From Bradyrhizobium sp. CB82 (lineage in GTDB: Bacteria; Pseudomonadota; Alphaproteobacteria; Rhizobiales; Xanthobacteraceae), in the NCBI RefSeq assembly GCF_029714405.1, contig NZ_CP121650.1, positions 5,833,001-5,897,000 on the forward strand: a stretch of 64,000 bases of DNA. The letters run 5' to 3'. The notes under the pieces were generated by a model, which made no database searches, was not told the origin of the DNA, and worked only from the letters and a program-made list of their open reading frames with translations. Positions 33,436 through 43,554 of the stretch are shown here, piece by piece (the stretch's first letter is position 1; each line of letters opens with the position of its first letter). The translations under genes and the position numbers were made by a program.

Positions 33436-34323
33436 TTACGCCGCAGCGATCTCGTGACCCGCCATCAGTTCGAGCGCGCGCACCATCGCCGAATGATCCC
33501 ACGCCTTGCCGCCATGCGCGGTGCAGGCCGAGAACAATTGCTGCGCGACCGCCGTGCTTGGCAGAGAGAGCCCGAGCGCTCGTGCGCCCTCAAGCGCGAG
33601 GTTGAGATCCTTCTGGTGCAGCTCGATACGGAAGCCCGGATCGAAATTGCGCTTCACCATGCGCTCGCCATGGACTTCGAGGATTCGCGACGAAGCAAAG
33701 CCGCCCATCAGCGCCTGCCGCACCAACGCGGGGTCCGCACCTGCCTTCGAGGCGAACAGCAACGCCTCGCTCACCGCCTCGATCGTCAACGCGACGATGA
33801 TCTGGTTCGCGACCTTCGTGGTCTGGCCGTCGCCATTGGCGCCGACACGGGTGACGTTCTTGCCCATCTTGTCGAAAACGCCCTTCATCGTGTTGAAGGC
33901 GCGCTCCGGGCCGCCGATCATGATGGTGAGGCTCGCCGCCTTGGCGCCGACCTCGCCGCCCGACACCGGTGCGTCGAGATAATCGGCTCCGAGCGCCTCG
34001 ATTCTCTTGGCAAACTCCTTCGTCGCCAGCGGCGAGATCGAACTCATGTCGACGACAATCTTGCCCTTGGAGATGCCGCTCGCGACGCCGTCCTTGCCGA
34101 ACAGTACGGCCTCCACATGCGGCGTATCCGGCACCATGATGATGACGGCATCCGCCTCCTCCGCGACCTCCTTCGCCGATTTGCAGGCGACGCCGCCGGC
34201 CGCGATCAGCTCGGGCGCAACCGGTGCGACGTCGTGCAGGAAGAGACGATAGCCCGCCGCCAGGAGATGGCTGGCCATCGGCCGTCCCATGGTGCCAAGT
34301 CCAATGAATCCGATATCGATCAT
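33436..34323 (-). CDS. glxR: Tartronate semialdehyde reductase (2-hydroxy-3-oxopropionate reductase)
   Basis: 295 residues from ATG 34323 (GAGGAAC upstream); an open extension to 34371 lacks a site. NAD-binding MIDIGFIGLGTMGRPMASHL, substrate motif DAPVSGGEVGAKAASLTIM, catalytic Lys in GDGQTTKVANQIIVALTI, and FRIELHQKDLNLAL are those of the beta-hydroxyacid dehydrogenase family. Next to hyi and gcl on the same strand, so it should reduce tartronate semialdehyde to D-glycerate. 3-hydroxyisobutyrate dehydrogenase is the alternative without this context. Confidence 0.9.
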   Translation of the reverse strand: MIDIGFIGLGTMGRPMASHLLAAGYRLFLHDVAPVAPELIAAGGVACKSAKEVAEEADAVIIMVPDTPHVEAVLFGKDGVASGISKGKIVVDMSSISPLATKEFAKRIEALGADYLDAPVSGGEVGAKAASLTIMIGGPERAFNTMKGVFDKMGKNVTRVGANGDGQTTKVANQIIVALTIEAVSEALLFASKAGADPALVRQALMGGFASSRILEVHGERMVKRNFDPGFRIELHQKDLNLALEGARALGLSLPSTAVAQQLFSACTAHGGKAWDHSAMVRALELMAGHEIAAA

Positions 34324-34371
34324 GATGAGTTCCTCTAGATTTGGGTTCAGTCGATCCACGGCTCGGTGCAT

Positions 34372-34506
34372 CTCTCCCGCTTGCGGGAGAGGTCGGCGCG
34401 AAACGCCGGGTGAGGGTTTTATCCACTCAGGGATTTTAGCGGTCTACTCAGCAATCCCACCGCGGGGCACCCTCACCCCAACCCTCTCCCGCAAGCGGGA
34501 GAGGGA
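34372..34506. repeat. Intergenic palindromic repeat
   Basis: CTCTCCCGCTTGCGGGAGAG at the left (34373-34392) is a self-complementary hairpin, and a related CTCTCCCGCAAGCGGGAGAG lies at the right (34484-34503), with GGTGAGGG and CCCTCACCCC facing inward so the whole folds as a large cruciform. It sits between glxR and hyi, whose mRNA crosses it. Such elements are spread through Bradyrhizobium genomes. Confidence 0.75.
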
Positions 34507-34542
34507 GCGCACTGTCGCCGTGGTTACATTCTAAGGTCCCGC

Positions 34543-35328
34543 TCAAGTCTCGAAAGTCTGCGCCGCGTGCCAGGACAGGCCTTCCAGCGTCGTGGTGCGC
34601 GGCTTGTATTCGCAGCCGACCCAACCGCGATAGCCGATCGCGTCGAGATGGCGGAACAGGAAGGGATAGTTGATTTCGCCCGTGCCCGGCTCGTGGCGGC
34701 CGGGATTGTCGGCGAGCTGGATGTGCGCAATGCGGTCGAGATATTCCTGCATGGTGCGGGCGAGGTCGCCCTCCATGATCTGCATGTGATAGATGTCGTA
34801 CTGGATAAAGAGGTTGCTCGAGCGCACCTCGGTGATGAGCTGCACCGCCTGCTCGGTGCCATTGAGGAAGAAGCCGGGAATATCGAGCGTGTTGATCGGC
34901 TCGATCAGCAGCTTGATATTCTCGCGCGCCAACGTCGTGGCGGCGAAGCGCAGGTTTCCGACCAGCGTTTCGTTCAGCTCGCGCGGATCGGCATCGGCCG
35001 GCGCAATGCCGACGAGGCAGTTGACTTGGTCGCAATCGAGCGCCTTGGCATAGTCGATGGTGCGGAACACGCCGTCGCGGAATTCGGCGACGCGATCGGG
35101 AAGGATCGCGATGCCACGCTCGCCGCCCGCCCAGTTGCCGGCTGGAAGATTGTGCAACACCTGCGTGAGCCCGTGAGCCTCGAGCTGTTCGCGTAGCAGC
35201 CCCTTTTCGAAATCGTAGGGAAAGAGATATTCAACCCCGTTGAAGCCTGCGGCCTTCGCCGCGGCAAAGCGGTCGACAAACGGCATCTCGTTGAAGAGCA
35301 TGGTGAGGTTGGCGGCAAATTTCGGCAC
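34543..35328 (-). CDS. hyi: Hydroxypyruvate isomerase
   Basis: 261 residues from the GTG at 35328 (PKFAANLTMLFNEMPFVDRF). Xylose-isomerase-like TIM barrel with GFNGVEYLFPYDFE, LLIEPINTLDIPGFFLNGTEQA, QYDIYHMQIMEGDLART and IQLADNPGRHEPGTGEINY, matching Hyi. It interconverts hydroxypyruvate and tartronate semialdehyde. It starts 13 bases after the gcl stop and is cotranscribed with it. Confidence 0.93.
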   Translation of the reverse strand: MPKFAANLTMLFNEMPFVDRFAAAKAAGFNGVEYLFPYDFEKGLLREQLEAHGLTQVLHNLPAGNWAGGERGIAILPDRVAEFRDGVFRTIDYAKALDCDQVNCLVGIAPADADPRELNETLVGNLRFAATTLARENIKLLIEPINTLDIPGFFLNGTEQAVQLITEVRSSNLFIQYDIYHMQIMEGDLARTMQEYLDRIAHIQLADNPGRHEPGTGEINYPFLFRHLDAIGYRGWVGCEYKPRTTTLEGLSWHAAQTFET

Positions 35329-35341
35329 GATGCTGTTCTCC

Positions 35342-37132
35342 CTATTCCGCCGGCTGCAACACGCCCGGGCGCGTGCCCTCGACCTCATCGAGCGGCAGAT
35401 CGAGCACTTCCTCGAACTCGACGATGTTGTCGATCTCCGTTCCCATCGCGATGTTGGTGACGCGTTCGAGGATGAACTCGACCACCACCGGCACGCGGTG
35501 TTTCGCCATCAACTCACGCGCTGTCGCGAACGCGGCGTGCGCGTCCTTGGGATCGGTGACGCGGATCGCCTTGCAGCCAAGGCCTTCGGCGACCGCAACG
35601 TGGTCGACGCCGTAGACGCCGAGCTCGGGCGCGTTGATGTTCTCGAAGGAAAGCTGGACATGATAGTCCATATCGAAGCCGCGCTGCGCCTGGCGGATCA
35701 GGCCGAGATAGGAGTTGTTCACGACAACGTGGATGTAGGGCAGATTGAACTGCGCGCCGACCGCGAGCTCCTCGATCAGGAACTGGAAGTCGTAATCGCC
35801 CGACAATGCCACGATGTCGCGATCCGGACACGCTGCGCGCACGCCGAGGGCCGCAGGCAGCGTCCAGCCAAGCGGGCCGGCCTGTCCGGCGTTGATCCAG
35901 TTGCGCGGCTTGTAGACGCCCAAAAACTGCGCGCCGGCGATCTGCGAAAGACCAATCACGGTGACATAGGTGGTGTCGCGTCCGAACGCCTTTGTCATCT
36001 CCTCATAGACGCGCTGTGGCTTGATTGGGACATTATCGAAATGGCTCTTGCGCAGCATCGAACGCTTGCGATCTCGGCAGGCCGCGGGCCACGCCTGGCG
36101 CTCGCGCAACCTGCCTGTCCGCCGCCACTCCCTGGCGACGGTAACGAACAACTCCAGAGCTGCCCTCGCATCCGAGACGATGCCGAGATCGGGATTGAAG
36201 ACGCGCCCGATCTGCGTCGGCTCGATGTCGACATGCACGAATTTGCGGCCCTTGGTGTAGGTCTCGATTGAGCCGGTGTGCCGGTTGGCCCAGCGATTGC
36301 CGATGCCGAGAACGAAATCGGATTCGAGCATGGTGGCATTGCCGTAGCGGTGACTGGTCTGCAGCCCGACCATGCCGGCCATCAGAACGTGATCGTCGGG
36401 GATCGCGCCCCACCCCATCAGCGTCGGGACAACAGGCACGTTCACGGTCTCGGCGAATTCGACGAGCAGGTCGGAGGCATCGGCGTTGATGATACCGCCA
36501 CCCGCCACGATCAGCGGCCGTTCGGCGGCGTTCAGCATCTCCAGCGCCTTCTCGACCTGCTTGCGCGTCGCGGTCGGTTTGTAGACAGGCAGCGGCTCAT
36601 AGGTCTCGTCGTCGAACTCGATCTCGGCGAGCTGCACGTCGAGCGGCATGTCGATCAGCACCGGGCCGGGGCGCCCCGAGCGCATCACGTGAAAGGCCTG
36701 GCTGAACACGCGCGGCACCAGCGCGGGTTCGCGCACGGTGACTGCCCATTTGGTCACGGGCGTTGCGATGGATTCGATATCGACCGCCTGAAAGTCCTCC
36801 TTGTAGAGCCGCGCGCGCGGCGCCTGGCCGGTGATGCAGAGGATCGGAATGGAATCGGCAATCGCCGAATAGAGCCCGGTGATCATGTCGGTACCGGCTG
36901 GCCCTGACGTACCGATGCAGACGCCGATATTGCCGGCCTTCGCCCGCGTATAGCCCTCCGCCATGTGGGAGGCGCCCTCGACATGGCGCGCCAGGATGTG
37001 GCGGATCGAGCCGCGTTTCTTCAGCGCGGAGTAGAGCGGATTGATCGCGGCCCCGGGAACGCCGAAGGCGGTCGAGATGCCTTCCTTCTCCAGAATTCGC
37101 ACGGCTGCATCGACGGCTCGCATCTTCGCCAT
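35342..37132 (-). CDS. gcl: Glyoxylate carboligase
   Basis: 596-residue TPP/FAD enzyme condensing two glyoxylates to tartronate semialdehyde and CO2. Residue 51 is Val in [15 protein letters not shown], the Gcl-specific replacement of the usual TPP-activating Glu. [31 protein letters not shown] and [20 protein letters not shown] follow the family; length fits. GAGGTCC precedes ATG 37132. With hyi and glxR downstream it makes the glycerate pathway, and it connects with the oxalate genes 5 kb away. Confidence 0.96.
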   Translation of the reverse strand: MAKMRAVDAAVRILEKEGISTAFGVPGAAINPLYSALKKRGSIRHILARHVEGASHMAEGYTRAKAGNIGVCIGTSGPAGTDMITGLYSAIADSIPILCITGQAPRARLYKEDFQAVDIESIATPVTKWAVTVREPALVPRVFSQAFHVMRSGRPGPVLIDMPLDVQLAEIEFDDETYEPLPVYKPTATRKQVEKALEMLNAAERPLIVAGGGIINADASDLLVEFAETVNVPVVPTLMGWGAIPDDHVLMAGMVGLQTSHRYGNATMLESDFVLGIGNRWANRHTGSIETYTKGRKFVHVDIEPTQIGRVFNPDLGIVSDARAALELFVTVAREWRRTGRLRERQAWPAACRDRKRSMLRKSHFDNVPIKPQRVYEEMTKAFGRDTTYVTVIGLSQIAGAQFLGVYKPRNWINAGQAGPLGWTLPAALGVRAACPDRDIVALSGDYDFQFLIEELAVGAQFNLPYIHVVVNNSYLGLIRQAQRGFDMDYHVQLSFENINAPELGVYGVDHVAVAEGLGCKAIRVTDPKDAHAAFATARELMAKHRVPVVVEFILERVTNIAMGTEIDNIVEFEEVLDLPLDEVEGTRPGVLQPAE

Positions 37133-37225
37133 ATCGGACCTCGCTCGGTTGCCTCACTTCGAGCGTGATCATCAGGCGCGCGCAGGCTGCGCTCAACGAG
37201 ATCGATTTTATTTTCCACGATGCGG

Positions 37226-37248
37226 CAGCCGCAGAAAAATTGCGGCTG
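37226..37248. promoter_or_regulatory. Hairpin between adenine deaminase and gcl genes
   Basis: CAGCCGCA (37226-37233) and TGCGGCTG (37241-37248) pair perfectly over a 7-base A/T loop, about 95 bases upstream of gcl. It may be a weak terminator for the upstream gene or a regulator site for gcl; no T-run follows on the transcribed strand. Confidence 0.4.
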
Positions 37249-37284
37249 TCTCAATCGGTTAGATCGAGATACGCGTGAAAGCGG

Positions 37285-39087
37285 CTACTCGAACAGCGGC
37301 GCGAGCTCCATCTGCGGCACCAGTACGAGCCCCTTGTCAGTGATGCGAATTTCCGGAATGACCGATAGGGGGATCAGATTGAAGCCCATGTAGGGGATGG
37401 TGCAGCCGGCTTCCGCCCATTCCGTCTTCAGCGCTCGCACCTCCTCGGCGACCTCGGTGACGCGCTTGTCCGAGAGCAGCCCTGCGATCGGCAGCGGCAC
37501 CAGCGCCCTCACCTTGCTATCAGCGACGACGCAGACGCCGCCCTGACGCTCCTTGATGGCTGATATCGCCACCTGCATGTCGGCTTCGTTGGTTCCGGCG
37601 ACGATGATGTTGTGGCTGTCGTGCCCGACACTGGAGGCCACCGCGCCGCGCTTGAGGCCAAAGTCCTTCAGCAGGCCATAGGCGACGTTGCCGGCCGATT
37701 TGCCGTGGCGCTCGACCACCGTCACGAAGCACAGGCCGTGCCGCGCAAACAGCGTCGCCCAATCCTTCGCCGGCTCTATTCTGACCTTCTCGTGGATCAG
37801 CGTGATGCCGGGAAGCGCGGTCTTGATCGCGTTGACAGTGCAAGCCTTCGCCGGCAGCTCCGGCGTCAGCTTGAGCTGTTCCGGCAGCTTGACGGTCGCA
37901 TAGGCCGCCTTCGGATATTGATAGCGCTGCGACAGCGCCTGATCGAGGAGCTCTGTGATCCTGCCCTTCTCGACGACCAGTTCGCCGCCATACCAGGTGC
38001 ATTGCGGCTTCAGATTGTCATCCATCAGCACGAGATCGGCGCGCCGGCCGCCGCCGAGGCCGCCGATCTCGCCCTCCATGTTGAAGCGCGTCGCGCCATG
38101 CAGCGAGCCCATCGACCAAGCCTGCTCCGGCGACATCCCCGCCTTCACCGCCTCGCGCACCACCCAGTCCAGGCCAAACAGGAAGAGATCGTCGGCATCG
38201 CGGTCGTCGGTGCACACCGCCATGCGCTTGTGCGAGGCACCGAGCTCGGTGATGGTGCGGATCGCCTGCGGCAGCGAGTGCCAGGGCGTCGTCGGCGGCC
38301 CGCCGCGCAGGAAGACCCAGACACCCGCATCGAGCAGGTCATCGGCGATATCGCGATCGATCGCCTCGTGCGTGTCGGTGACGCCGCTTGCCGCATAGGC
38401 TGCGACGAATTCGCGGCCATAGACATGACCCGACACCGGACGCCCGCGCTTGAGCGCAGCGGCAAGGATCGCATGGCTGCGCTCATCGCCCATAGTCACC
38501 GGCACGAAATCCATCTTCTCACCGAGCGCGACCGCCTCCGGCCAGCGATCGAACAGGCCGGCGATCTTGTCGGGCGTGAGGTCGCCGCCGGCAGTCTCCA
38601 GCTCACGCGAGGTCGCAGGCACCGTCGACGGCACCGTCAGAAAGATCGACAGCGGCGCCTCGCGCGCGTCCAGAAGCATCGCCTCGACACCGGCGACGTC
38701 CATGACGTTGCCGATCTCGTGGCTGTCGCAGAAGATGGTGGTCGTGCCGTTCAGCAGCGCGGCCTCGGCATAGGCACAGGCCGTCACCATCGAGGATTCG
38801 ATGTGGATATGCGGATCGACGAGCCCCGGCGCGATGATGCCGCCGGCAGCGTCATAAACCGCCACGCCGCTCCAGGCCTTTTTGGCCGTGCCCGCCGGCT
38901 TCACCGCTGCGATCCGGCCGCCCGTGATCCAGACCTCGCGGTTCGGATGGACGCGCTCCGAATAGGTCGACAGCACCCGCGCCCCCGTGATGACGAGGTC
39001 AGGCGCGACGCGCCCGGACGCAACATCGGCAAGGCGGCGGGTCATGTCATACAGCGGCGCGACGGCAAAGCGGGTCAGTCGGGTCAT
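37285..39087 (-). CDS. ade: Adenine deaminase (AdeC-type)
   Basis: 600-residue amidohydrolase-superfamily enzyme. Metal ligands in [37 protein letters not shown], and [14 protein letters not shown]-terminal adenine-deaminase domain with [21 protein letters not shown] and [11 protein letters not shown]. It converts adenine to hypoxanthine and ammonia. It lies upstream of gcl on the same strand; purine breakdown yields glyoxylate via allantoin, a reasonable reason for linkage, though no other purine genes are here. Confidence 0.93.
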   Translation of the reverse strand: MTRLTRFAVAPLYDMTRRLADVASGRVAPDLVITGARVLSTYSERVHPNREVWITGGRIAAVKPAGTAKKAWSGVAVYDAAGGIIAPGLVDPHIHIESSMVTACAYAEAALLNGTTTIFCDSHEIGNVMDVAGVEAMLLDAREAPLSIFLTVPSTVPATSRELETAGGDLTPDKIAGLFDRWPEAVALGEKMDFVPVTMGDERSHAILAAALKRGRPVSGHVYGREFVAAYAASGVTDTHEAIDRDIADDLLDAGVWVFLRGGPPTTPWHSLPQAIRTITELGASHKRMAVCTDDRDADDLFLFGLDWVVREAVKAGMSPEQAWSMGSLHGATRFNMEGEIGGLGGGRRADLVLMDDNLKPQCTWYGGELVVEKGRITELLDQALSQRYQYPKAAYATVKLPEQLKLTPELPAKACTVNAIKTALPGITLIHEKVRIEPAKDWATLFARHGLCFVTVVERHGKSAGNVAYGLLKDFGLKRGAVASSVGHDSHNIIVAGTNEADMQVAISAIKERQGGVCVVADSKVRALVPLPIAGLLSDKRVTEVAEEVRALKTEWAEAGCTIPYMGFNLIPLSVIPEIRITDKGLVLVPQMELAPLFE

Positions 39088-39204
39088 CAGACTCTCGCAG
39101 GGCGTGATTGGCCCGCGATGGTTGCGCCCTCCGTGTGCAGGGGCAACTCAAATAAAACGGCACCGCTGCTTACGCATTGGGCAAACGGGACAGATGCCCC
39201 GTCT

Positions 39205-40056
39205 TCAACCCCTGTCGGCGGCCTGGGGCACCGCGCCGCCCAGCGCCGCCGTCAGTTCTGCCGCCACCTCGCGCACCATCCGCCCAATTTCCGGTAACCG
39301 CGCGTCCGTGATGCGGCTCGTCATGCCGGAGACGGAGATCGCGGCGAGCGGCTCGGCGCTGGGGTTGTAGACCACGGCCGCGACGCAGCGAAGGCCGATC
39401 TGCGCCTCCTCATCGTCCACCGCAAAACCCTGCTTGCGGATCGTCGCGAGCTCCCTGAACAGGTCACTCGGCCGCACGATCGACTTCTCCGTGAGCCTCG
39501 GCATGCCGTGATGCCGGATAACCGCGCCGACATCCTCGTCCGAATAGGTCGCCAGCACGGCCTTGCCGACGCCGGAGGTCACCATCGCGACACGGCCACC
39601 GACCTTGGTCAGCGAGCGCATGATCTCGCGGCTCTCCATGCGCGTCAGCACGATGATGAACTCGTCGTCGACGACGGCGAGGTTGGCGGTCTCGCGGGTG
39701 AGATCGCGCAGCTTGCGAAGGTAGGGAATGGCCTGCGCCGTGAAATTGCGCCGCCGCGCGAAGCTGGCGCCGACGGTAAAACTGCGTACGCCGACGTGCC
39801 ATTTTGATTCGGCGCGATCGAACTGCACGAAGCGGCGGCTTTCCAGAGTCGCCAGCAGGCGATGAACGGTCGATGCCGACAGCCCGGTGCGCACGGCGAG
39901 ATCGCTCAGGCGATAGCCTTCGTCGTCCTCGGCCAGCGTCTCGATGATCGACAGCGCGCGGTCGACCGACTGCACGCCGCCGTCGCGCGCCTCGGGATCA
40001 GCCTCCGCAGGCGATCGAGGTTCGAGTGACTTGCGCCGGATCACGTTCTTGCTCAT
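39205..40056 (-). CDS. IclR-family transcriptional regulator
   Basis: 283 residues: N-terminal winged helix (VDRALSIIETLAEDDEGYRLSDLAVRTGLSASTVHRLLATLESR) and C-terminal effector domain (VAMVTSGVGKAVLATYSDEDV, GFAVDDEEAQIGLRCVAAVVYN). It is upstream of ade-gcl-hyi-glxR on the same strand. IclR regulators such as AllR/GclR sense glyoxylate or allantoin and repress gcl, so this is the likely regulator; effector unproven. Confidence 0.9.
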   Translation of the reverse strand: MSKNVIRRKSLEPRSPAEADPEARDGGVQSVDRALSIIETLAEDDEGYRLSDLAVRTGLSASTVHRLLATLESRRFVQFDRAESKWHVGVRSFTVGASFARRRNFTAQAIPYLRKLRDLTRETANLAVVDDEFIIVLTRMESREIMRSLTKVGGRVAMVTSGVGKAVLATYSDEDVGAVIRHHGMPRLTEKSIVRPSDLFRELATIRKQGFAVDDEEAQIGLRCVAAVVYNPSAEPLAAISVSGMTSRITDARLPEIGRMVREVAAELTAALGGAVPQAADRG

Positions 40057-40082
40057 CGCGACCTGCCTCTGCCCGCGATCTT

Positions 40083-40202
40083 ACCTCTCCCCATCGGCGA
40101 GAGGTCGATTTGCGCAGCAAATCGGGTGAGGGGTCTCAGGTCCACGGATGGCGCGGAGCCCCTCACCCGGCGCTCCGCGCCGACCTCACCTATGGGAGAG
40201 GT
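40083..40202. repeat. Intergenic palindromic repeat
   Basis: The outer arms are ACCTCTCCCC (40083) and GGGAGAGGT (40202 end), the inner arms GGTGAGGGG (about 40124-40132) and CCCCTCACC (about 40159-40167), with small hairpins ATTTGCGCAGCAAAT and GGCGCTCCGCGCC between. It has the same architecture as the repeat at 34372. Lies between IclR and acyl-CoA synthetase genes, both leftward. Confidence 0.75.
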
Positions 40203-40301
40203 TCAGCACCTCCGACGTGGCGGCAATTCAAGTGCGCTTTGCCCGATGGGAGCACAATACCGCTCCGGAGACTTCCGAAGCGGCATCTCTTCTTCGCCAG
40301 C

Positions 40302-42431
40302 TCAGAGCAGCCCTGCCCCGCGCGCCCACTTGTACTTGGCGCCGAGAACCTCGACCGGCAGCTCGGTCGAATAGGCGTAGGCCGGGATGCCGTGTTGGTA
40401 GAGATATTCGGCGGCCTCTTCGACCTCGACGTCGCCGGCGAGCGAGGCGACCATGGGCTTCACGAAGCCCTTGGCCTCCATCTCCTTCTTCACCTCAACC
40501 ATGTTGCGCGCGAACACCATCGGCGGGGTGACGATCGTGTGCCAGTAACCGAGAATCAGCGCGTGGATGCGATCGTCGGAGAGACCGAGCTTCACCGTGT
40601 TGACGTAGGTGATCGGCGGCTCGCCGCCGGTGATATCCACAGGATTTCCGGCCGCGCCGAACGGCGGGATGAACTTGCGGAAGGCCGCATCGAGATCCGG
40701 CGGCATCGACATCAGCGACAGGCCGTTGTCGACACAGGAGTCCGACAGCAGCACGCCCGAGCCGCCGGCACCGGTGATGATCAGCACGTTCTCGCCCTTC
40801 GGCGTCGGCAGCACCGGCACGCCGCGGGCGAATTCGAGCAGCTGACGCAGGGAGCGCGCGCGGATCACGCCGGACTGCTTGAACACGTCCTCATAGATCC
40901 TGTCGTTGCCGGCCAGCGCGCCGGTGTGCGAGGATGCCGCCTTGGCGCCAGCCGAGGTGCGGCCGGCCTTGAGCACGACGACCGGTTTCATCTTGGAGAC
41001 GCGCTTGGCGGCTTCCGCAAAGGCGCGACCGTCCTTGAGGTCCTCGCAGTGCTGCGCGATCAGGTTGGTGTTCGGATCCTGCTCGAAGAAGGCGAGCAGA
41101 TCGTCCTCGTCGATATCAGACTTGTTGCCGAGGCCGACGATCGCGGAGACGCCCATCTTCGCCGAGCGCGAGAAGCCGATGATGGCCATGCCGATGCCGC
41201 CCGACTGCGACGACAGCGCCGCGTGGCCCTTCACGTCATAGGCCGTGCAGAAGGTCGCGCAGAGATTTGCGGGCGTATAGTAGAAGCCGTAGATGTTCGG
41301 CCCCATCAGGCGGATGTCGTACTTCTTGCCGACCTCGACGATCTCCGCCTGGAGCTCCGGCGCCCCCGCTTCCGCGAACCCTGACGGAATCAGAACGGCA
41401 CCCGGGATCTTCTTCTCGCCGCATTCGGTCAGCGCGCCGGCAACGAACTTTGCAGGGATCGCGAACACCGCGACGTCGACCACGCCCGGCACGTCCTTGA
41501 CACTCTTATAGGCCTTGTAGCCGAGGATCTCGGCGGCCTTGGGATGGATTGGAATGATCTCACCCTTGTAGCCGCCGTTGATGAGATTCTTCATCACGGA
41601 GTTGCCGATCTTGCCGTCTTCGGCCGAGGCACCGATCACCGCGACCGCCTTCGGCTGCATGATGCGGTTCATCGCCGCGACGATCTCCTCCGTCGGACGC
41701 GGCTTCGGCTTGGGCTTGTAGGCGAAGTCGACGACGATGCGTACGTCAGCAGCGGTCGCATCCTTTGGGGTCGCGAACACCGGGTTGAGATCGAGCTCGA
41801 CAATCTCCGGGAAGTCCGTGACGAGCCGCGAGACCTTGACGATGACGTCGGCAAGCGCCGTGCGGTTCACCGGCTCGCCGCCGCGAACGCCCTTCAGGAT
41901 CTCACGCGCCTGGATGCCGTCGAGCATCGACAGCGCATCCTCCTCGGTTGCGGGTGCGAGGCGGAAAGTGATGTCCTTCAACACCTCGACCAGCACGCCG
42001 CCGAGGCCGAAGGCAACCAGCTTGCCGAAGGAACCGTCGGTGATCGAGCCGACGATGACCTCGGTGCCGCCGGCCAGCATCTGCTGGACCTGGATGCCCT
42101 CGATCTTGGCATCAGCCTTGTACTTCTTGGCGTTGGAAAGAATGGTCTCGTAGGCTTTCTCGGCGTCCTGCGCCGTTTTGACGCCGACGATGACGCCGCC
42201 GGCTTCGGTCTTGTGGAGAATGTCGGGCGAGACGATCTTCATCACGACCGGGAAGCCCATGGAGGAAGCCATCTTGCCGGCCTCGCCCGCCGACTTCGCC
42301 ACCCCCTCCTTTGGCACCGGAATGCCATAGGCATCGCAGACGAGCTTGCCTTCGGGGGCCGTCAGGCTGGTCCGGTTGTCGGCCTTGACCTGGTCAAGCA
42401 CCCTGCGGACGGCCTCTTTGGAATTCGACAT
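40302..42431 (-). CDS. NDP-forming acyl-CoA synthetase (acetate-CoA ligase family), ATP-grasp first
   Basis: 709 residues. N-terminal ATP-grasp domain (about 1-240: FPVVMKIVSPDILHKTEAGGV, ELDLNPVFATP), then CoA-binding Rossmann domain (PKAVAVIGASAEDGKIGNSV), then ligase domains with SSHTGALAGNDRIYED and ITGAGGSGVLLSDSC. The order is the reverse of E. coli PatZ, but known. GGGAGA precedes ATG 42431. It is divergent from the GntR gene, oxc and frc, so it may charge oxalate or formate with CoA; the general annotation would be acetate/propionate-CoA ligase. Substrate not shown by sequence. Confidence 0.85.
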   Translation of the reverse strand: MSNSKEAVRRVLDQVKADNRTSLTAPEGKLVCDAYGIPVPKEGVAKSAGEAGKMASSMGFPVVMKIVSPDILHKTEAGGVIVGVKTAQDAEKAYETILSNAKKYKADAKIEGIQVQQMLAGGTEVIVGSITDGSFGKLVAFGLGGVLVEVLKDITFRLAPATEEDALSMLDGIQAREILKGVRGGEPVNRTALADVIVKVSRLVTDFPEIVELDLNPVFATPKDATAADVRIVVDFAYKPKPKPRPTEEIVAAMNRIMQPKAVAVIGASAEDGKIGNSVMKNLINGGYKGEIIPIHPKAAEILGYKAYKSVKDVPGVVDVAVFAIPAKFVAGALTECGEKKIPGAVLIPSGFAEAGAPELQAEIVEVGKKYDIRLMGPNIYGFYYTPANLCATFCTAYDVKGHAALSSQSGGIGMAIIGFSRSAKMGVSAIVGLGNKSDIDEDDLLAFFEQDPNTNLIAQHCEDLKDGRAFAEAAKRVSKMKPVVVLKAGRTSAGAKAASSHTGALAGNDRIYEDVFKQSGVIRARSLRQLLEFARGVPVLPTPKGENVLIITGAGGSGVLLSDSCVDNGLSLMSMPPDLDAAFRKFIPPFGAAGNPVDITGGEPPITYVNTVKLGLSDDRIHALILGYWHTIVTPPMVFARNMVEVKKEMEAKGFVKPMVASLAGDVEVEEAAEYLYQHGIPAYAYSTELPVEVLGAKYKWARGAGLL

Positions 42432-42587
42432 GTGGTTTCTCCCTTGACCTCAGATCTTGCTTTGCAAGGCGCGCGTATGCGGCTGCCCGTGATGCTTGCC
42501 ATTTGCCGCGCCTGGTTCCATGCGACGGAACGGAGGGCCGAGAGCCCGAGTTTACCCCGCCCGGCTTGGATCAAAAATGGCTGGCAA

Positions 42588-42604
42588 TGGCATTTGGTAT
42601 GCCA
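42588..42604. promoter_or_regulatory. Operator-like palindrome, copy 1
   Basis: TGGCATTTGGTATGCCA: perfect 6-base arms TGGCAT/ATGCCA around 5 bases. It lies in the divergent region between the acyl-CoA synthetase and GntR genes, 157 bases from the former start. Same arms and spacing as copy 2, so a dimeric regulator, most simply the GntR protein, should bind both. Confidence 0.7.
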
Positions 42605-42670
42605 GAAGCCGACTTGTCAAGCCGGGTGATGGGGCCAAAGCCCCGCAAAAAATTAGCCGACTTGACATTC

Positions 42671-42687
42671 TGGCATGTGGTATGCCA
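42671..42687. promoter_or_regulatory. Operator-like palindrome, copy 2
   Basis: TGGCATGTGGTATGCCA: the same TGGCAT-N5-ATGCCA as copy 1, 83 bases away and 59 bases before the GntR start. It begins 4 bases after TTGACA (42662-42667), a good -35 element for the rightward genes, so a bound repressor would block this promoter. Confidence 0.7.
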
Positions 42688-42745
42688 AAAACATTTCGGC
42701 AAATATTCCTGTAAAAGACGACTCCCCCTGAGGAGGAGAATCGTC

Positions 42746-43468
42746 GTGAAACAAATCAAGGCGTCGCCCAACATGGCCGAGGCAGATCTGGCAATCGTCC
42801 GCATTGCCCCGGAGAGCAGCTTCAAGAACAAGGCGTATGACGCCTTGAAGGAAGCGATCCTCAAGATGGACATCTATTCGACGCCCGAGCCGGTGATGCT
42901 GGACGAGCGCGCGTTGTCCGAACGCCTGGGCGTCAGCCGCACGCCGATCCGCGAAGCGATCGCGATGCTCGAGCAGGACGGCTTCGTGAAGACCGTGCCG
43001 CGCCGGGGCATCATGGTGGTGCGCAGGACCAAGAGCGAGATCGTCGACATGATCCGTGCCTGGGCCGCGCTCGAGAGCATGGCGGCGCGCCTGATCACCA
43101 CCACCGCGCGCAAGAAGGACATTTCGGCGCTGCGCGACTATTTCAAGGATTTCGGCAAGGATCGCCTGCCCGAGGATCACATCGAGGAATATTCGCGCGC
43201 CAACATCGCCTTCCACCAGGCGCTGATCTCGCTGTCGGAATCGCCGATCCTCGTCGACCTCACCAACGATCTGCTCCTGCACGTGCGCGGCTACCGGCAG
43301 CTGACGATCGGACGGAAGGATCGCACCGCGACCTCGCTGCCCGAGCATCTCGGCATCATCGAAGCGCTCGAAGCGCGCGATACCGAACTCGCCGAGAAGC
43401 GCGCCCGCGATCATACCCTTGGCCTTGCGGCTTACGTCGAAGCGCATGGCCAGGAGCTCTTCACGTAG
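42746..43468 (+). CDS. GntR-family regulator (FadR/FCD type) of oxalate genes
   Basis: 240 residues from the GTG at 42746 behind AGGAGGAG; the longer open frame from 42503 contains the operators and is not coding. N-terminal winged helix ([56 protein letters not shown]) and a C-terminal FCD effector domain with metal-binding type residues ([29 protein letters not shown]). It sits between the acyl-CoA synthetase and oxc-frc genes. Autoregulation and control of both directions are likely. Confidence 0.9.
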   Translation: MKQIKASPNMAEADLAIVRIAPESSFKNKAYDALKEAILKMDIYSTPEPVMLDERALSERLGVSRTPIREAIAMLEQDGFVKTVPRRGIMVVRRTKSEIVDMIRAWAALESMAARLITTTARKKDISALRDYFKDFGKDRLPEDHIEEYSRANIAFHQALISLSESPILVDLTNDLLLHVRGYRQLTIGRKDRTATSLPEHLGIIEALEARDTELAEKRARDHTLGLAAYVEAHGQELFT

Positions 43469-43516
43469 CTGTTGAGCCAGCAACTTCACCAGAAGGGCGA
43501 GCCATTCGCCCCGAAT

Positions 43517-43530
43517 ACCGAAAACGGTAC
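43517..43530. promoter_or_regulatory. Small inverted repeat before oxc
   Basis: TACCGAAAACGGTA: arms TACCG/CGGTA around AAAA, 25 bases upstream of the oxc start. It could be an operator or a small mRNA stem. It does not match the TGGCAT-N5-ATGCCA sites. Confidence 0.3.
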
Positions 43531-43554
43531 CTTGAGACCAGGGAGACAAGGCCC

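Noticed and set aside
37612-39297. 561-codon rightward open frame opposite adenine deaminase
   Set aside because: The deaminase is full length with all metal motifs; the opposite frame is His/Arg-rich and has no start signal.
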